From assembly GCF_030546755.1 (NCBI RefSeq), contig NZ_JAUOPE010000007.1, forward strand, positions 162,703 to 226,702: 64,000 nucleotides of DNA. Reading direction: 5' to 3'. Of the stretch, positions 50,783 through 61,179 are shown in pieces. This DNA is from Colwellia sp. 1_MG-2023. Lineage in GTDB: Bacteria > Pseudomonadota > Gammaproteobacteria > Enterobacterales > Alteromonadaceae. Made by a program: the position numbers and the translations under genes. Below the pieces are notes generated by a model. The model was not told the DNA's origin, ran no database searches, and saw only the letters and a program-made list of their open reading frames with translations. Every line of letters starts with the position of its first letter. The stretch's first letter is position 1.

Positions 50783-51460
50783 ATGAATGACATTTCTCAA
50801 CTGCCGATTTTATACTCTTTAAGACATTGCCCTTTTGCTATGCGAGCCAGACTTGCGTTATTTAAAGCAAAACAAAAGGTCGTTTTACGAGATATAGTGT
50901 TAAGTAATAAACCTCAAGAAATGCTCAACGCATCACCTAAAGCCACTGTACCAGTATTAGTGCTTAACAAGGGTACAGTAATTGAAGAAAGTTTAGACAT
51001 TATGCTATGGGCGTTTCATCAAGCTGATCCTGCTGACTTTTTACATAAAAGCATAACGGATAATCAAGCGACTAAAAATGAAGAAATGATGGCGTTAATT
51101 CATACCTTCGATACTCAGTTTAAAACCTGTTTAGAAAATTATAAGTGCGCAAAACGGTATCATGAAACAAATCTCGTTGAATGTAGACAAGCCTGTGAAA
51201 TTTTTCTTAATCAATTAGAGCAGCGATTAACACAGCATCCATTTTTAATATCAAATCATGAAAGCTTAGCCGATATCGCTTTATTACCTTTTATTAGGCA
51301 GTTTGCACGTATTGAACGCCAATGGTATTTACAAGCTCCCTATCCTAACGTTAGAGCTTGGTTAAATATGTATCTGCAAAGTGCCATGTTTACTAAAGTA
51401 ATGGCGAAACACCCATTATGGGAAAGTAACCAAGCCCCCCTGATTTTTCCACAACTCTAA
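50783..51460 (+). CDS. Glutathione S-transferase-family protein
   Basis: 225 residues. N-terminal thioredoxin-fold domain with SLRHCPFAMRARLAL, where the CPFAMRAR cysteine is the likely catalytic residue, cis-proline in KATVPVLV and the glutathione-contact ES in VIEESLDIM. C-terminal helical domain. Omega/glutaredoxin-2-like type by motif. Stands alone, upstream of fadE. Confidence 0.88.
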   Translation: MNDISQLPILYSLRHCPFAMRARLALFKAKQKVVLRDIVLSNKPQEMLNASPKATVPVLVLNKGTVIEESLDIMLWAFHQADPADFLHKSITDNQATKNEEMMALIHTFDTQFKTCLENYKCAKRYHETNLVECRQACEIFLNQLEQRLTQHPFLISNHESLADIALLPFIRQFARIERQWYLQAPYPNVRAWLNMYLQSAMFTKVMAKHPLWESNQAPLIFPQL

Positions 51461-51684
51461 CTTTTCATTTCATTTATGTTCGGACATTTATTCCAATAAA
51501 ATGCAATATTAACCGACAATTAGCGCTAAACTGCTATATTTATAGTAACAATTAAACACAAGCTACATTCGCAAGTAATTAACGTGGTAATGAATGCGAC
51601 GAATAAGACAAAAATACTCGTTTATAAAGTTATGAATAAATGATTGAAATTAACGTAAAAGCAAATTAAGCTATTCAAACCTAG

Positions 51685-51695
51685 TGGTCTGACCT
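51685..51695. promoter_or_regulatory. FadR-like operator upstream of fadE
   Basis: TGGTCTGACCT, matching the FadR consensus TGGTCNGACCA at all but the last base, 23 bp before the fadE start, within the likely promoter/leader. FadR represses fatty-acid degradation genes when acyl-CoA is low. Confidence 0.7.
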
Positions 51696-51717
51696 CTATC
51701 AAATGTAAGGAATTTTT

Positions 51718-54153
51718 GTGGAACTATTTACTTGGCTATTATGCGCAATCGCACTTATTGTCTTTATGACTTATAACCGTTCGTCATTAACAACGTTCAG
51801 CGTTTCTTTCGCTGCGTTAATGGTTGTCGGTTCTTTTTTTAATGTAATTTCATTTTGGGGATGGTTAATTTTCGCCATTGTTATTCTGCCTTTTAATATT
51901 GCAGACGTTCGTAAAAAATACCTCAGCCAACCGTTATTGACCGCTTTTCAAAAAATAATGCCTGAAATGTCGGACACTGAAAAAGAAGCTATTGATGCGG
52001 GTACAACTTGGTTTGAAGCCGAATTATTTAGAGGAAGCCCTGACTGGCAAAAGCTTCATCAATATCCAAAGCCTCGTTTAAGTGCAGAAGAACAAGCTTT
52101 TTTAGATGGTCCAGTTGAACACGTTTGTAAAATGATAGATGACTGGGAGACCACGCACGACAGAGCCGATTTATCACCTGAAGTATGGCAGTACTTAAAA
52201 GATAACAAGTTCTTTGCCATGATCATTAAAAAGCAGTATGGCGGTTTAGAGTTTTGTGCTTATGCTCAATCGAGAGTGCTGCAAAAATTATCAGGTGCGA
52301 GTACTGTATTAGCTAGTACTGTTGGTGTTCCTAACTCATTAGGTCCAGGTGAACTATTACAACACTATGGTACAACTGAACAGCAAGATTACTATCTACC
52401 TCGTTTAGCCAAAGGCGAAGAAGTGCCCTGTTTTGCACTAACGAGCCCTGAAGCTGGTTCAGATGCCGGTGCAATTCCTGATTTTGGGATCGTTTGCAAA
52501 GGTGAATTTGACGGTAAAGAAACCTTAGGTATGAAATTAACCTGGAACAAGCGCTATATTACCTTAGCGCCTGTTGCCACTGTATTAGGATTAGCCTTTA
52601 AATTACGTGATCCTGACGGCTTACTGGGTGACAAAGAAGAATTAGGTATTACCTGTGCATTAATTCCTACTGACATTGATGGAGTTATTACAGGCCGACG
52701 TCATTTCCCAATGAATGTTCCTTTTCAAAATGGTCCAACTCAAGGTAATGAAGTATTTGTTCCGCTTGACTTTATTATTGGTGGGCCAGAAATGGCAGGC
52801 CAAGGTTGGCGTATGCTGGTTGAATGTTTATCTGTTGGCCGCGCTATTACATTACCATCAAACAGTGCGGGTGGAATAAAATCTGTCGCTTTAGCTACGG
52901 GTGCTTATAGCCGTATTAGACGACAATTTAAATTACCTATTGGCAAAATGGAGGGTGTTGAAGAAGCACTAGCCCGTATCGGCGGCAATGCTTATTTAAT
53001 GGATGCCGTAACAACCCTTTCAACAGGCGCCATTGATTTAGGAGAAAAACCTTCTGTAGTATCTGCTATATCAAAATATCATTTAACCGAAAAAATGCGT
53101 AGTTGTATTACCGATGCTATGGATATTCATGGCGGTAAAGGTATTTGTATGGGTGAAAGCAATTATTTAGCACGTGGGTACCAAGGTGCGCCTGTTGCTA
53201 TTACCGTTGAAGGCGCGAATATTTTAACTCGAAGTATGATCATTTATGGTCAAGGCGCTATTCGCTGTCATCCTTATGTGCTCGCAGAACTTGAATCTGC
53301 CGCTAACCCTAATGAATCACAAGCACTTGTTGATTTTGATCACGCATTATTTGGCCATATTGGTTTTGCCATCAGTAATATCGTTCGCAGCAAATGGATG
53401 TCATTTACCGGTGCTCGTTTTATCAAAACACCTTTTAATGATGAAACTCGTCGTTATTATCAATTAATGACAAGATTTAGTTCAAATTTAGCCATGCTTT
53501 CAGATATTGCCATGCTAACGCTTGGTGGCGACTTAAAACGCCGAGAAAGAATATCAGCACGTTTAGGCGATATTTTAAGTTACCTCTATTTAGCCAGTGC
53601 CAGTTTAAAACGTTTTAACGATGAAGGCCGTCAAGCAGATGACCTACCATTGGTGCAATGGGCCGTTGAAGACTCATTGTATCGCACACAAAAGGCGATA
53701 GATGAACTTATTAGCAATTTCCCTAATACATTGGTCGCTTTAGCACTTCGTGCGATGATCTTCCCATTAGGTACATGGTTAAAGAAACCATCAGATATCA
53801 TCGATCATAAAGTTGCTAGAATTTTACAAACACCTTGTGAAGCAAGAACACGTTTAGGACAAGGGCAATATTTAACGGATGATGGCGAGAATACTCTAGG
53901 GAAACTAGAAACAGCCTTGTTGAATATCATTGCCTGTGAGCCAATTTTCGACCGTGTTTGCAAAGCCATTGATAAAAAATTACCTTTTTATCAGCTTGAT
54001 AAAGTAGCCGAGCAAGGATTAGCAGCCAAGGTGATTACTGAACAAGAAGCTCAACTATTAACGGAAGCAGAACAACAACGTTTAGCGGTAATAAATGTTG
54101 ATGACTTTGATAACGATGAGTTGATTTCAGCAAAGTTTGCTCAACAACAATAG
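51718..54153 (+). CDS. fadE: Membrane-anchored acyl-CoA dehydrogenase FadE
   Basis: 811 residues, like E. coli FadE (814). Starts with GTG after an AAGGAAT ribosome site. N-terminal hydrophobic segments (about 1-62) are followed by the acyl-CoA dehydrogenase domain ([17 protein letters not shown] for FAD/substrate, [41 protein letters not shown]) and the long DUF1974 C-terminal extension. First step of fatty-acid beta-oxidation. FadR-like operator upstream. Confidence 0.96.
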   Translation: MELFTWLLCAIALIVFMTYNRSSLTTFSVSFAALMVVGSFFNVISFWGWLIFAIVILPFNIADVRKKYLSQPLLTAFQKIMPEMSDTEKEAIDAGTTWFEAELFRGSPDWQKLHQYPKPRLSAEEQAFLDGPVEHVCKMIDDWETTHDRADLSPEVWQYLKDNKFFAMIIKKQYGGLEFCAYAQSRVLQKLSGASTVLASTVGVPNSLGPGELLQHYGTTEQQDYYLPRLAKGEEVPCFALTSPEAGSDAGAIPDFGIVCKGEFDGKETLGMKLTWNKRYITLAPVATVLGLAFKLRDPDGLLGDKEELGITCALIPTDIDGVITGRRHFPMNVPFQNGPTQGNEVFVPLDFIIGGPEMAGQGWRMLVECLSVGRAITLPSNSAGGIKSVALATGAYSRIRRQFKLPIGKMEGVEEALARIGGNAYLMDAVTTLSTGAIDLGEKPSVVSAISKYHLTEKMRSCITDAMDIHGGKGICMGESNYLARGYQGAPVAITVEGANILTRSMIIYGQGAIRCHPYVLAELESAANPNESQALVDFDHALFGHIGFAISNIVRSKWMSFTGARFIKTPFNDETRRYYQLMTRFSSNLAMLSDIAMLTLGGDLKRRERISARLGDILSYLYLASASLKRFNDEGRQADDLPLVQWAVEDSLYRTQKAIDELISNFPNTLVALALRAMIFPLGTWLKKPSDIIDHKVARILQTPCEARTRLGQGQYLTDDGENTLGKLETALLNIIACEPIFDRVCKAIDKKLPFYQLDKVAEQGLAAKVITEQEAQLLTEAEQQRLAVINVDDFDNDELISAKFAQQQ

Positions 54154-54183
54154 TTAGCCATCAAATAAAATTGTGTAAAATTT

Positions 54184-54218
54184 AAATAGAGTGGAATTAA
54201 AAACTTCACTCTATTTTT
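54184..54218 (+). terminator. Terminator of fadE
   Basis: AAATAGAGTG at 54184-54193 pairs with CACTCTATTT at 54207-54216 and is followed by T; 30 bp after the fadE stop. Confidence 0.75.
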
Positions 54219-54348
54219 ACAAATGACTTAACAATAAAAGGTAGTTTTAAGCTTTTCAGCGTACATGTGTAACGAATAAAGCATTACCAAAATATTAAAA
54301 TACCACGTAAAATATCCAAAAAATAATTTCTTAACTCTCTTTTTTCTT

Positions 54349-55242
54349 ATGTTTTCAGGCTTACCAGCTTTTATATCAATGCCCCTTTCCTTTCTATTAT
54401 TTTGCTTAAATTTAGCATTTGCCGGCACATTTTTGCTATTAGGCGGACTAATAAAGTTATTGTTGCCATTTAAATTAATACATCAAGCCGTTTATAAACC
54501 CATGCATTTTATTTACCGATTCTGGGCCCTTAATAATTTTATTATTATGAGTCTTTTTAATAAAATTAAATGGACAATTACAGGTAATGAAAATTTAAGT
54601 AAAGATGCCTGGTATTTATTAATAGCCAATCACCAAAGTTGGTTAGATATCTTTGTTTTATCCAACTTTGCTAGAACTCATATACCTGAGCCAAAATACT
54701 TTCTAAAAGATTCCCTTAAAAAAGTGCCATTTATCGGTATGGGTTGTTGGGCATTAGATATGCCCTTTATGAAACGATACAGTAAATCCTATTTAAAAAA
54801 GCACCCTCATTTAATAGGCACTGATATCGAAACGACAAAACGGTCTTGTCTTAAATTTAAAAACACCCCAACCACTATTATAAATTTTGTTGAAGGCACA
54901 AGATTTACTCCACAAAAACATCAAGCTCAGCAAAATAGTTTTAAGCACCTACTTTCTCCAAAGGCAGGTGGCATAGCTTTTACTTTGGCAACGATGGGGG
55001 AACAATTTGACAAAATTCTTAATATCACGCTGGTCTACCCGCACAATAAAGGTCATATCATGAAAGAAATGCTCAAAGGGCAGCTAAAAGAAGTGATTAT
55101 TGACATTGAACAAATAGATAACGTTGACAAGCTACTCGGTAATTATCAAGAAGACATACAATATAAAAAAGCCTTTCATCAATGGCTAACTCAACTTTGG
55201 GTTAAAAATGATAAAAAAATAACCCATTATTTATCAAAGTAA
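54349..55242 (+). CDS. 1-acylglycerol-3-phosphate acyltransferase-like (YihG-like)
   Basis: 297 residues. N-terminal membrane segments (about 1-45), then the PlsC-type acyltransferase domain with NHQSWLD (HX4D motif), and NFVEGTRFT (the EGTR motif). E. coli YihG/YihG-like proteins acylate lysophospholipids. The start ATG 54349 has no clear ribosome site; ATG 54379 is an alternative. Located between fadE and a TetR regulator on the same strand, consistent with a lipid-metabolism neighbourhood. Confidence 0.87.
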   Translation: MFSGLPAFISMPLSFLLFCLNLAFAGTFLLLGGLIKLLLPFKLIHQAVYKPMHFIYRFWALNNFIIMSLFNKIKWTITGNENLSKDAWYLLIANHQSWLDIFVLSNFARTHIPEPKYFLKDSLKKVPFIGMGCWALDMPFMKRYSKSYLKKHPHLIGTDIETTKRSCLKFKNTPTTIINFVEGTRFTPQKHQAQQNSFKHLLSPKAGGIAFTLATMGEQFDKILNITLVYPHNKGHIMKEMLKGQLKEVIIDIEQIDNVDKLLGNYQEDIQYKKAFHQWLTQLWVKNDKKITHYLSK

Positions 55243-55331
55243 GCGCTTTCTCTTCATTGAAAACATTGAATAAATCTTAAAAATACGTTAATTTAATGTT
55301 AATCAAATTTAAATTTTAAGTAGTATTTAAT

Positions 55332-56000
55332 ATGACTGTGCTAAAAGATAAAGCTTTAGTAAAGCGTCGTTCAAAAGGTGAGCTAACTCGCAATCAAATT
55401 CTTAACGCAGCGATTGAAGTTTTAGCCACTCAGGGTATTAAAGGTACCACTCATAGAGCTATTGCAACACAAGCACAACTGCAACTGTCGCTAACCACTT
55501 ATTATTTTAAAGATATTAAAGAGCTTGTTCATGAAGCTTTTGTATTAAGTTCCACACAAACGGTATCTAGAGCTGGAGCGGCTTGGTTACCCGCTTTTAA
55601 CTTATTAGATTCATATACAAAAACTCAATTAAAAAAAGTCGCTTTGCGAACAGAGTTAGCTGAAAAACTCAGTGAAATGGCCACGAGCTATTTATATACG
55701 AAAATTAAAGATCACCCGACTGAATTAGCCATTGAACAGTTACTTTTCACTGAGATACAAATCACTCCTAAGTTACGTGAACTAGCGCAAATTCATAAAC
55801 AAGCACTTATTACCCCGTTCATACAACTTTGTTCATATTTTAACGATGAATATGCTGAGTTAGATGCTGATATAATGCTGACTATTTTTACTCAATTAGA
55901 ATATCGCAACTTAGTTTTACCGGTTGATGAAATAGACGTTAACAATATTCACCAAACAGTAGAACGGATAATAAACTGGATTATGCAACTAAAACGTTAA
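55332..56000 (+). CDS. TetR-family regulator
   Basis: 222 residues. N-terminal HTH at about residues 17-65 (LTRNQILNAAIEVLATQGIKGTTHRAIATQAQLQLSLTTYYF, typical TetR) followed by a variable ligand-binding domain. Unusually, the helix-turn-helix ends LSLTTYYFKDIKELV, similar to fatty-acid or xenobiotic regulators. Likely controls the acyltransferase or the downstream aldehyde dehydrogenase, 76 bp away on the same strand. Ligand unknown. Confidence 0.9.
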   Translation: MTVLKDKALVKRRSKGELTRNQILNAAIEVLATQGIKGTTHRAIATQAQLQLSLTTYYFKDIKELVHEAFVLSSTQTVSRAGAAWLPAFNLLDSYTKTQLKKVALRTELAEKLSEMATSYLYTKIKDHPTELAIEQLLFTEIQITPKLRELAQIHKQALITPFIQLCSYFNDEYAELDADIMLTIFTQLEYRNLVLPVDEIDVNNIHQTVERIINWIMQLKR

Positions 56001-56040
56001 ATCAATTTTGTACATAAGTTCTAAAATAGTGTAGATTTAG

Positions 56041-56051
56041 TCATCCGACCA
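56041..56051. promoter_or_regulatory. Partial FadR-like operator upstream of the aldehyde dehydrogenase
   Basis: TCATCCGACCA; the inverse reads TGGTCGGATGA, matching eight of the ten defined bases of TGGTCNGACCA. 25 bp before the aldehyde dehydrogenase start. Confidence 0.5.
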
Positions 56052-56076
56052 CCATCAACTGAATTTTGGAGACTTT

Positions 56077-57450
56077 ATGAACTTTGAATCACAAATCAAC
56101 CTGCATAAAGCCTATTTTAAAAGTCATATAACCCATGATTTATCTTGGCGAAAAAAGCAATTACTGCAAATAAAAAAATTGGTCATTGAAAATGAACAGT
56201 TATGTTTAGATGCATTAAAGTCAGATCTAGGTAAACCAACTCTTGAAGCATGGATCACTGAGGTTTCGTATGTAGCTGGTGATGTTGATCACATGGTTAA
56301 ACACCTGGATAAATGGGCAAAGAAGCGTAGAGTTTCAACGCCTATAGTTGCTCAACCAGGCCGTTCTTATATTCAACCAGAGCCCCAGGGTACAGTACTC
56401 ATTATGGGCGCTTGGAACTACCCCTTGCAATTAGTGTTAGCTCCCCTTGTTGCTGTTATTGCAGCAGGTAATTGTGCCATCATTAAACCGTCAGAATTAT
56501 CACCAGCGACTTCGGCATTATTAGCTAAACTTATTCCGCAATATTTAGATAACGAAGCCGTGTCGGTGATAGAAGGTGGCGTTGAAGAAACCACTGAATT
56601 ATTAACCTATCCTTTTGATCACATTATGTATACCGGCAATGGCCAAGTGGGTCGTATTGTTATGACTGCTGCCGCTAAGCATTTAACCCCTGTGACTTTA
56701 GAATTAGGTGGAAAAAGTCCAGTTTACATCGATAAAAGTGCTGATTTAACCATTACCGCACAAAGACTCGCTTGGGGAAAATGGATGAACGCAGGGCAAA
56801 CTTGTATTGCCCCAGATTATATTTTAACGAGCACAGATGTTGCTGAAAAACTTATCATTGCGCTGAAAAAACAAATTAAATCAATGTTTGGCGATGATAT
56901 AAAAAATAATCCTCACTATGGACGTATTGTGAACCAACGTCACACTGAGCGAATAGCCTCTTATATGGATAGTGGTGAAATTGTTCACGGTGGTGAAGTT
57001 GATGTAACGACAAATTATATTGAACCGACGATAATCCTTAATCCCGCACTTGATAGCGCGATTATGACTGATGAAATCTTTGGTGCATTATTACCAATCA
57101 TCACCATTGATGATTTTGAAGCAGCAAAAGCCTTTGTTAAATCAAGAGAAAAGCCACTGTCATCTTATATTTTTAGTAAAGATAATCAACAAACTCAAAG
57201 TTGGATTAATGAAATCAGCTCGGGTAGTCAATGTATTAATGATGTAATTATGTTTAATGCTGTTCCTGACTTACCTTTTGGTGGTGTTGGCCCAAGTGGT
57301 ATGGGGCAATATAGCGGAAAAGCAGGCTTTGATAATTTTAGTCATTTAAAGTCCGTATTATACCGCCCTTTCTTTAAAGACTTACCCGTTAGGTTCGCAC
57401 CTTATACCAAGCTAAAATTTAAATTACTGCGTTTGATCAGACATTTATAA
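56077..57450 (+). CDS. Aldehyde dehydrogenase (ALDH3-type)
   Basis: 457 residues, short like ALDH3-type enzymes. Contains IMGAWNYPLQL, the base in LELGGKSPVY, the nucleophile in NAGQTCIAPDY, and the ALDH3-like C-terminus (FGGVGPSGMGQYSGKAGFDNFSHLKSVLYRP). The basic hydrophobic tail (KLKFKLLRLIRHL) could associate with the membrane, fitting fatty-aldehyde oxidation; this is an inference. TTGGAG ribosome site. FadR-like site upstream. Confidence 0.92.
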   Translation: MNFESQINLHKAYFKSHITHDLSWRKKQLLQIKKLVIENEQLCLDALKSDLGKPTLEAWITEVSYVAGDVDHMVKHLDKWAKKRRVSTPIVAQPGRSYIQPEPQGTVLIMGAWNYPLQLVLAPLVAVIAAGNCAIIKPSELSPATSALLAKLIPQYLDNEAVSVIEGGVEETTELLTYPFDHIMYTGNGQVGRIVMTAAAKHLTPVTLELGGKSPVYIDKSADLTITAQRLAWGKWMNAGQTCIAPDYILTSTDVAEKLIIALKKQIKSMFGDDIKNNPHYGRIVNQRHTERIASYMDSGEIVHGGEVDVTTNYIEPTIILNPALDSAIMTDEIFGALLPIITIDDFEAAKAFVKSREKPLSSYIFSKDNQQTQSWINEISSGSQCINDVIMFNAVPDLPFGGVGPSGMGQYSGKAGFDNFSHLKSVLYRPFFKDLPVRFAPYTKLKFKLLRLIRHL

Positions 57451-57471
57451 TTAATCACTAACGGTAAAAAC

Positions 57472-57499
57472 AAAAAAAGCTGCAGTTGCAGCTTTTTTT
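57472..57499. terminator. Bidirectional terminator aldehyde dehydrogenase / acyl-CoA dehydrogenase
   Basis: A7-GCTGCA / TGCAGC-T7 hairpin with a 2-nt centre between convergent genes; usable from both sides. Confidence 0.92.
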
Positions 57500-57532
57500 A
57501 TCGGTCTATATATTTTTAACTACTTATTCATA

Positions 57533-59353
57533 TTATAAAAAAGACAATAAATCTTCATCCAATTGCATCAAGCTTTTTGGATCCGCCATCATAGTTGCGG
57601 CATGTGATTTTATACGAGGTAAGATACGTTCAAAATAAAACTCAGCCGTTTTAATTTTTGCTCGATAAAAATCTCGATTTTCAACTTCGCCTGCTAATTT
57701 TTCGTAGGCAGTTTGCGCCATTTGTGCCCAAAAATATGCCATAGTGATGTAGCCTGAATACATTAAATAATCTACAGACGCTGAGCCAACTATATCTCGG
57801 TCTTTTTTCGCTTTTATCGCTAAACGAACCGAGTATTGTTGCCAATTGGCGACCGCTTTACTTAATGGCCAAATAAATTTATTCATTTGGCGTTTATGCG
57901 GGTTACTAGAGATCATACTTTTCTCGCGGCAATAACTTAATATTTCCATAGTAAAGCTTTTCAGCGACTTGCCTCGGCTCAATAAGATCTTACGCCCTAA
58001 TAAATCAAGCGCTTGAATACCTGTAGTGCCTTCATACAAAGTAGAAATTCGGCAATCACGAACAATTTGCTCCATGCCCCACTCTTTAATATACCCGTGG
58101 CCACCAAACACTTGTACACCTAAATTAGCACTCTCAGAGCCCACTTCAGTTAAAAATGCTTTTAAAATTGGCGTGATAAAGCCTAAACGATAATCTGCAC
58201 GTTTACGTTCTTTTTCATCTTTAGAGGTCTCAATCGTATCAACAAGTTTTGATACATAATAAATCATCGCACGTCCACCTTCAGCAAACGCTTTTTGTGT
58301 CAATAACATACGACGAACATCAGGATGTACAATAATAGGGTCAGCAACTTTTTCAGGTTGTTTTGCACCTGATAGGGAACGCATAGAAAGACGCTCTTTC
58401 GCGTATAACAAGGCGTTTTGATAAGACAGTTCAGCAGCACAGACACCTTGTAAAGCTGTCCCTACACGAGCAGTATTCATAAAGGTAAACATACACTCTA
58501 AGCCTTTATTTTCAGGACCAATGAGTACACCTTTCGCATTATCAAAGTTTAATACGGCTGTTGCAGAGCCTTTAATCCCCATTTTATCTTCGAGTGAACC
58601 ACAAGTAACATGGTTACCGCCAATAATGCTTCCATCTTGCTCAACATCCATTTTAGGGACGATAAATAATGAAATACCTCGAGTCCCTTTTGGTGCATCA
58701 GGTAAGCGGGCTAAGACGATATGAATAATATTTTCAGCCAGATCATGCTCACCTGCTGAAATAAATATTTTTGTACCGCTGATGGCATATGTACCATCGC
58801 CATTTGGTACTGCTTTGGTTTTCACTTGACCTAAATCGGTACCACATTGTGGCTCAGTTAAACACATAGTACCTGTCCATGTGCCTTCAGTCAGTTTGGT
58901 TAAATAAAGCTGTTTTTGATCTTCGGTACCATGAACATCAATGGTATTCATCGCACCATGACTCAATCCTGGGTACATTGACCAAGACCAGTTTGCAGTT
59001 CCCATCATTTCAGACTTAACCATACCTAGCGAAGGAGGTAAGCCCTGGCCGCCATATTCAATGCCATGTGACAATGACTGCCAACCACCATCAACATATT
59101 GTTGATAAGCTTCTTTGAAACCTTTAGGCGTAGTGACTTTACCATTATCGAATGTACAACCTTCTTTGTCAGCACTTTGATTCATCGGTAATAATTCATT
59201 TTCTGAGAATTTTGCACATTCTTGGAAAATTGCATCAACTAAATCAGGTGTCGCTTCTTCAAATTCAGGAAATTTTTCGTAATGTTTGTAATAACCAAAT
59301 ACATCTTCAAAAAGAAACTTTATATCTGCAATAGGTGCTTTATATGTCAACAT
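57533..59353 (-). CDS. Acyl-CoA dehydrogenase, long form
   Basis: 606 residues. Acyl-CoA dehydrogenase domain with MCLTEPQCGTDLGQVKTKA, the WGMEQIVRDCR and STLYEGTTGIQALDLLGRK block holding the catalytic glutamate, then an extra C-terminal domain (about 470-600), the type often annotated with an acyl-CoA dehydrogenase C-terminal region. Oxidises acyl-CoA to enoyl-CoA, with long-chain substrates likely. GGAG ribosome site. Two FadR-like palindromes lie upstream. Confidence 0.93.
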   Translation of the reverse strand: MLTYKAPIADIKFLFEDVFGYYKHYEKFPEFEEATPDLVDAIFQECAKFSENELLPMNQSADKEGCTFDNGKVTTPKGFKEAYQQYVDGGWQSLSHGIEYGGQGLPPSLGMVKSEMMGTANWSWSMYPGLSHGAMNTIDVHGTEDQKQLYLTKLTEGTWTGTMCLTEPQCGTDLGQVKTKAVPNGDGTYAISGTKIFISAGEHDLAENIIHIVLARLPDAPKGTRGISLFIVPKMDVEQDGSIIGGNHVTCGSLEDKMGIKGSATAVLNFDNAKGVLIGPENKGLECMFTFMNTARVGTALQGVCAAELSYQNALLYAKERLSMRSLSGAKQPEKVADPIIVHPDVRRMLLTQKAFAEGGRAMIYYVSKLVDTIETSKDEKERKRADYRLGFITPILKAFLTEVGSESANLGVQVFGGHGYIKEWGMEQIVRDCRISTLYEGTTGIQALDLLGRKILLSRGKSLKSFTMEILSYCREKSMISSNPHKRQMNKFIWPLSKAVANWQQYSVRLAIKAKKDRDIVGSASVDYLMYSGYITMAYFWAQMAQTAYEKLAGEVENRDFYRAKIKTAEFYFERILPRIKSHAATMMADPKSLMQLDEDLLSFL

Positions 59354-59368
59354 GAATAAACTCCAAAT

Positions 59369-59379
59369 AGGTCCGACCT
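59369..59379. promoter_or_regulatory. FadR-like operator of the acyl-CoA dehydrogenase (proximal)
   Basis: AGGTCCGACCT, an 11-bp palindrome around the central C/G, matching TGGTCNGACCA except at both ends. 15 bp before the start codon. Confidence 0.65.
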
Positions 59380-59422
59380 GTATAATGACTTTATACTATT
59401 GGACATTTCGTATAAAAGCAAC

Positions 59423-59433
59423 TGGTCAAACCA
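59423..59433. promoter_or_regulatory. FadR-like operator of the acyl-CoA dehydrogenase (distal)
   Basis: TGGTCAAACCA, one base from TGGTCNGACCA, 54 bp from the first site (start to start), in the same promoter gap. Confidence 0.5.
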
Positions 59434-59448
59434 CTTATTTTTCTGTTA

Positions 59449-61179
59449 TTAAACACGACGCCATAACGCTCTTGAAATCATGCGCACTTTGGTCGGTAAT
59501 TTCATCCGTTTTAAATTGGTGGCAATAATACCTTGGGTAAAGCGTGTTTTTTTTGAATAATCAATATTTACATCTAACACTACCGGTACTTTATTTTTAG
59601 CATAGTTAAGGGCTTGTGCAATTTTTTCATCGATATCATCATTAGAATCAATACGCAGATACTGACAACCACTTGCCTGTGCAATCGCTTCAAATTTAAC
59701 ATTAGGTAACACGGTACAGGTTTTTTTATTGTAAGGTGTTTGTTGGGCTTGAGAAATTTGCGCTAATTCGCCGTCATTAAAAATCGTAAAAATAGCGCCA
59801 ATATTTAAATGTGCAGCTGTAAATAATTCCGTTTGGCTCATCAAAAAGGCGCCATCACCAATGATCCCCACGACTTGATTATCCTGGTTTGCGAGCTTAG
59901 CACCTATCACAGCAGGAATAGCATAGCCCATACAATTAAAATCAGTTGGACTAAAAAAATGTTTCGCTTGATAGCACGGCATCAATTCTGCGGTTAAAAA
60001 AGTATGATTGCCATCATCAGCGATAACATAAGCATCATCATCAAGTTGTTGACGGAGTTGTTGGAAGAATAGCGCTGGATTTACCCGTTGCTGACTATCG
60101 TGTTGCAACCATTCATCCAGATAAGACTGCTTATCTTGTTTAATTGCCGAGGTAATACTTTCTATTGGCTTTTCAATGATATTTTCTTGCTTTAATTTTT
60201 CCACTAAACACGCTAATACTAAGGAGGCATCTCCTTCAATCGCCACTTTAGCAGGATAATTTGCGTTAAATACTTGCTTATTGATATCAATATGAATCAA
60301 ATTCTCAGGTACATCAACACCAAAACTACCGGTAGCTATTTCTGCAAATCGGGTTCCTATTGCCAGCAAACAATCACAGTTTTTAAAAGCATTCGTAGCT
60401 GCTGGAACTGCAGCAGGACCAAAGCCCATTCCTGTATGTAAAGGATGTTTGGCTGAAAATGCACTGAGACCTTGCAAAGTAGTGGCCACTGGTGCGCACA
60501 GAAGATCAGCAATAGTTTCCGTATGAGCTATCGCCTCAACCCCTCCCCAGCCGACAAATATTGCAGGATTTTTTGCTTTAGCTAAAAGCTTGGCAGCTTC
60601 TACTAACGCTATATCGATATTGTTATTTTTTACCGGCAGCGAAGGAGTAAAGGTTAATAACTCGTCCACCTCACCTTTGTCTAATTGAAGGTTCACTGGA
60701 ATTTCAACAAATACTGGCCCAGGCTCACCTTCATTCGCCACTTTATAAGCATCAAAAATAGTGGCAACAACCGCTTGATGGTTTTCAACTTTGTAGGTTT
60801 TCTTTGTGATCGGCTCCAACATTTTATGCTGATCCATGTCATGCAGTTGATATTGAAATTGAGAATCTGATCTCACCCCGCCACAAATCACTAACATAGG
60901 AATGCCATCTAAAAAAGCTTCGCCAATACCACTAGCTGCATGTGTTGCCCCTGCCGCTGGAACAATCACTAAAGTACCGATACTTTCGCTACTGCGACTA
61001 ACAGCATCTGCCATAAAAGCGCCATAGCCTTCATGCGTGACTAATATCGGTTCAATTTGACTCGACTTAGCCAGTTCATCATAAATCTCGGTATTATGAA
61101 CTCCGGGGATCCCGAAGGTAAATTTTACGTTCAATTGCTCTAAAGCATATTTGACTAACCACGCGGCTGTTTTTTTCAT
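59449..61179 (-). CDS. Thiamine-diphosphate enzyme, acetolactate-synthase-like
   Basis: 576 residues, three-domain TPP family. Catalytic glutamate Glu50 in VTHEGYGAF, a central domain with LLAIGTRFAEIATG, and the Mg/TPP motif GDGAF (441-445) through Asn468 in FTIFND. Members include acetolactate synthase, 2-hydroxyacyl-CoA lyase and benzaldehyde-lyase types; I cannot tell which. No small regulatory subunit is nearby, so valine-isoleucine synthesis is unlikely. Its start overlaps the stop of the upstream flavoprotein gene by 4 bp (ATGA), so the two are translationally coupled and probably act on one pathway. Confidence 0.88.
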   Translation of the reverse strand: MKKTAAWLVKYALEQLNVKFTFGIPGVHNTEIYDELAKSSQIEPILVTHEGYGAFMADAVSRSSESIGTLVIVPAAGATHAASGIGEAFLDGIPMLVICGGVRSDSQFQYQLHDMDQHKMLEPITKKTYKVENHQAVVATIFDAYKVANEGEPGPVFVEIPVNLQLDKGEVDELLTFTPSLPVKNNNIDIALVEAAKLLAKAKNPAIFVGWGGVEAIAHTETIADLLCAPVATTLQGLSAFSAKHPLHTGMGFGPAAVPAATNAFKNCDCLLAIGTRFAEIATGSFGVDVPENLIHIDINKQVFNANYPAKVAIEGDASLVLACLVEKLKQENIIEKPIESITSAIKQDKQSYLDEWLQHDSQQRVNPALFFQQLRQQLDDDAYVIADDGNHTFLTAELMPCYQAKHFFSPTDFNCMGYAIPAVIGAKLANQDNQVVGIIGDGAFLMSQTELFTAAHLNIGAIFTIFNDGELAQISQAQQTPYNKKTCTVLPNVKFEAIAQASGCQYLRIDSNDDIDEKIAQALNYAKNKVPVVLDVNIDYSKKTRFTQGIIATNLKRMKLPTKVRMISRALWRRV

